Assembly (NCBI GenBank): GCA_021785315.1
Contig: JAJYFX010000054.1
Span: 1-6,892 of the forward strand
Reading direction: 5' to 3'
Source of the DNA: Actinomycetes bacterium
Lineage (GTDB): Bacteria; Actinomycetota; Acidimicrobiia; Acidimicrobiales; Acidimicrobiaceae
DNA length: 6,892 nt
The translations under genes and the position numbers were made by a program. How positions within the stretch are numbered: the stretch's first letter is position 1; every line of letters begins with the position of its first letter. The notes beneath the pieces were generated by a model that made no database searches, was not told the origin of the DNA, and saw only the letters and a list, made by a program, of their open reading frames with translations. Shown piece by piece: positions 6,416 through 6,892 of this stretch.

Positions 6416-6434
6416 GTCAGACACGCATTCGGAC

Positions 6435-6454
6435 GGCACAAAAAACGTAGTGCC
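6435..6454. promoter_or_regulatory. Inverted repeat GGCAC-N10-GTGCC with A/T-rich centre
   Basis: Two 5-base arms flank AAAAAACGTA in the gap between the monooxygenase and the MarR gene, upstream of the candidate promoter. On the transcribed strand the T-run is in the loop rather than after the stem, so it is not a standard terminator. A 20-bp dyad with a 10-base spacer would suit a dimeric regulator; this is speculative. Confidence 0.25.
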
Positions 6455-6477
6455 TCCATGCCGCCCTGGTTGCATTT

Positions 6478-6892
6478 TTAATCACCAACAAATAGCGGAT
6501 CGCGCTTTCCATAAAGCCACTCGATATGTGAGTGATCGTCAGGATCCCTCTTGGAGAACAGCTCGTCCCTCATAATTCTCCCCGCGCCATCTATATGCCA
6601 CATATCGCCCCAGAGCCTGGCATTCCTCTGGACCCTTGCAGTGCGAGGGATTCGCGCCTGCTCGTACATAGTAAGGGCCTTGTTGACGTTGCCTGGCTCC
6701 AAGTTGAACGCGGTACCAATAGCAAATGCATCCTCAATCGCCTGACAGGCGCCCTGAGCCAGGTATTGCAACATCGGGTGGGCTGCGTCGCCCAAGAGAG
6801 TAATATTACCCAAGGTCCAGCGGTCGATCGGTTCGCGGTCATACATTGGCCAGCGATGATCTCTTCCGAGCAATGGCATAGCCCTTCTGATG
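6478..6892 (-). CDS. 3-hydroxybenzoate 6-hydroxylase-like FAD monooxygenase, 5' end cut by window edge
   Basis: The reverse strand is open from the window edge to TAA at 6478-6480, giving the last 137 residues of a class A flavoprotein aromatic hydroxylase. The flavin-binding GD motif is present as TLLGDAAHPMLQYLAQGAC, preceded by GRDHRWPMYDREP and followed by QAIEDA. This combination is characteristic of 3-hydroxybenzoate 6-hydroxylase and close relatives, which use NADH and O2 to make gentisate from 3-hydroxybenzoate. The C-terminal block ending in IEWLYGKRDP matches the WLYG end of the same family. Family members are about 390-400 residues, so roughly two thirds lies outside the window, including the N-terminal GxGxxG site. 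An internal ATG at 6879 is not the start, since family sequence continues upstream of it. Salicylate hydroxylase-type relatives remain possible, but the gentisate genes downstream favour 6-hydroxylation. Confidence 0.87.
   Translation of the reverse strand, partial: IRRAMPLLGRDHRWPMYDREPIDRWTLGNITLLGDAAHPMLQYLAQGACQAIEDAFAIGTAFNLEPGNVNKALTMYEQARIPRTARVQRNARLWGDMWHIDGAGRIMRDELFSKRDPDDHSHIEWLYGKRDPLFVGD

Noticed and set aside
6353..6475. Minus-strand ORF of 40 codons between the monooxygenase and the MarR gene, starting with ATG two bases after the monooxygenase stop
   Set aside because: No Shine-Dalgarno, a serine-rich unremarkable product, and it overlaps the probable promoter region. Better explained as non-coding control DNA.

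Overview
The window holds eight protein-coding genes, all on the minus strand and closely spaced. They read as one catabolic gene cluster for aromatic acids that pass through gentisate (2,5-dihydroxybenzoate). In transcription order, from high to low coordinates, they are: the C-terminal end of a 3-hydroxybenzoate 6-hydroxylase-like flavin monooxygenase (cut by the window edge), a MarR-family regulator, a 4,5-dihydroxyphthalate decarboxylase-like protein, a fumarylacetoacetate hydrolase (FAH) superfamily protein, gentisate 1,2-dioxygenase, a second FAH-superfamily protein that fits fumarylpyruvate hydrolase, a maleylpyruvate isomerase of the zinc/thiol (mycothiol-type) family, and a family III (CaiB/BaiF) CoA-transferase cut by the other window edge.

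The core pathway is readable: 3-hydroxybenzoate -> gentisate (monooxygenase) -> maleylpyruvate (dioxygenase) -> fumarylpyruvate (isomerase) -> fumarate + pyruvate (FAH hydrolase). The standard route does not need three of the genes: the decarboxylase-like protein, the extra FAH protein and the CoA-transferase. They suggest a peripheral branch. One hypothesis is that a hydroxylated benzene dicarboxylate (for example 4-hydroxyphthalate, 3-hydroxyphthalate or 5-hydroxyisophthalate) is decarboxylated to 3-hydroxybenzoate and then fed into gentisate. This is inference from context.

Region by region: 1-737 CoA-transferase (partial); 738-887 gap with two short hairpins; 888-1619 isomerase; 1655-2479 hydrolase; 2480-2614 gap; 2615-3676 dioxygenase; 3677-3823 gap with stop codons in all six frames; 3824-4726 second FAH protein; 4785-5768 decarboxylase-like protein (start revised); 5820-6329 MarR regulator, whose 5' end holds a perfect 13-bp inverted repeat; 6330-6477 the probable control region; 6478-6892 monooxygenase (partial). 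No gene-free stretch exceeds 150 bases. I saw no tRNA, rRNA, CRISPR array, insertion sequence or convincing intrinsic terminator.

The host is a bacterium with mid-50s GC by eye, good Shine-Dalgarno sites and frequent GTG/TTG starts. The gene content would fit an aromatic-degrading proteobacterium (Burkholderiales or Rhizobiales type) or an actinobacterium; the sequence alone does not decide. The choice matters because the isomerase family was defined as mycothiol-dependent in actinobacteria.
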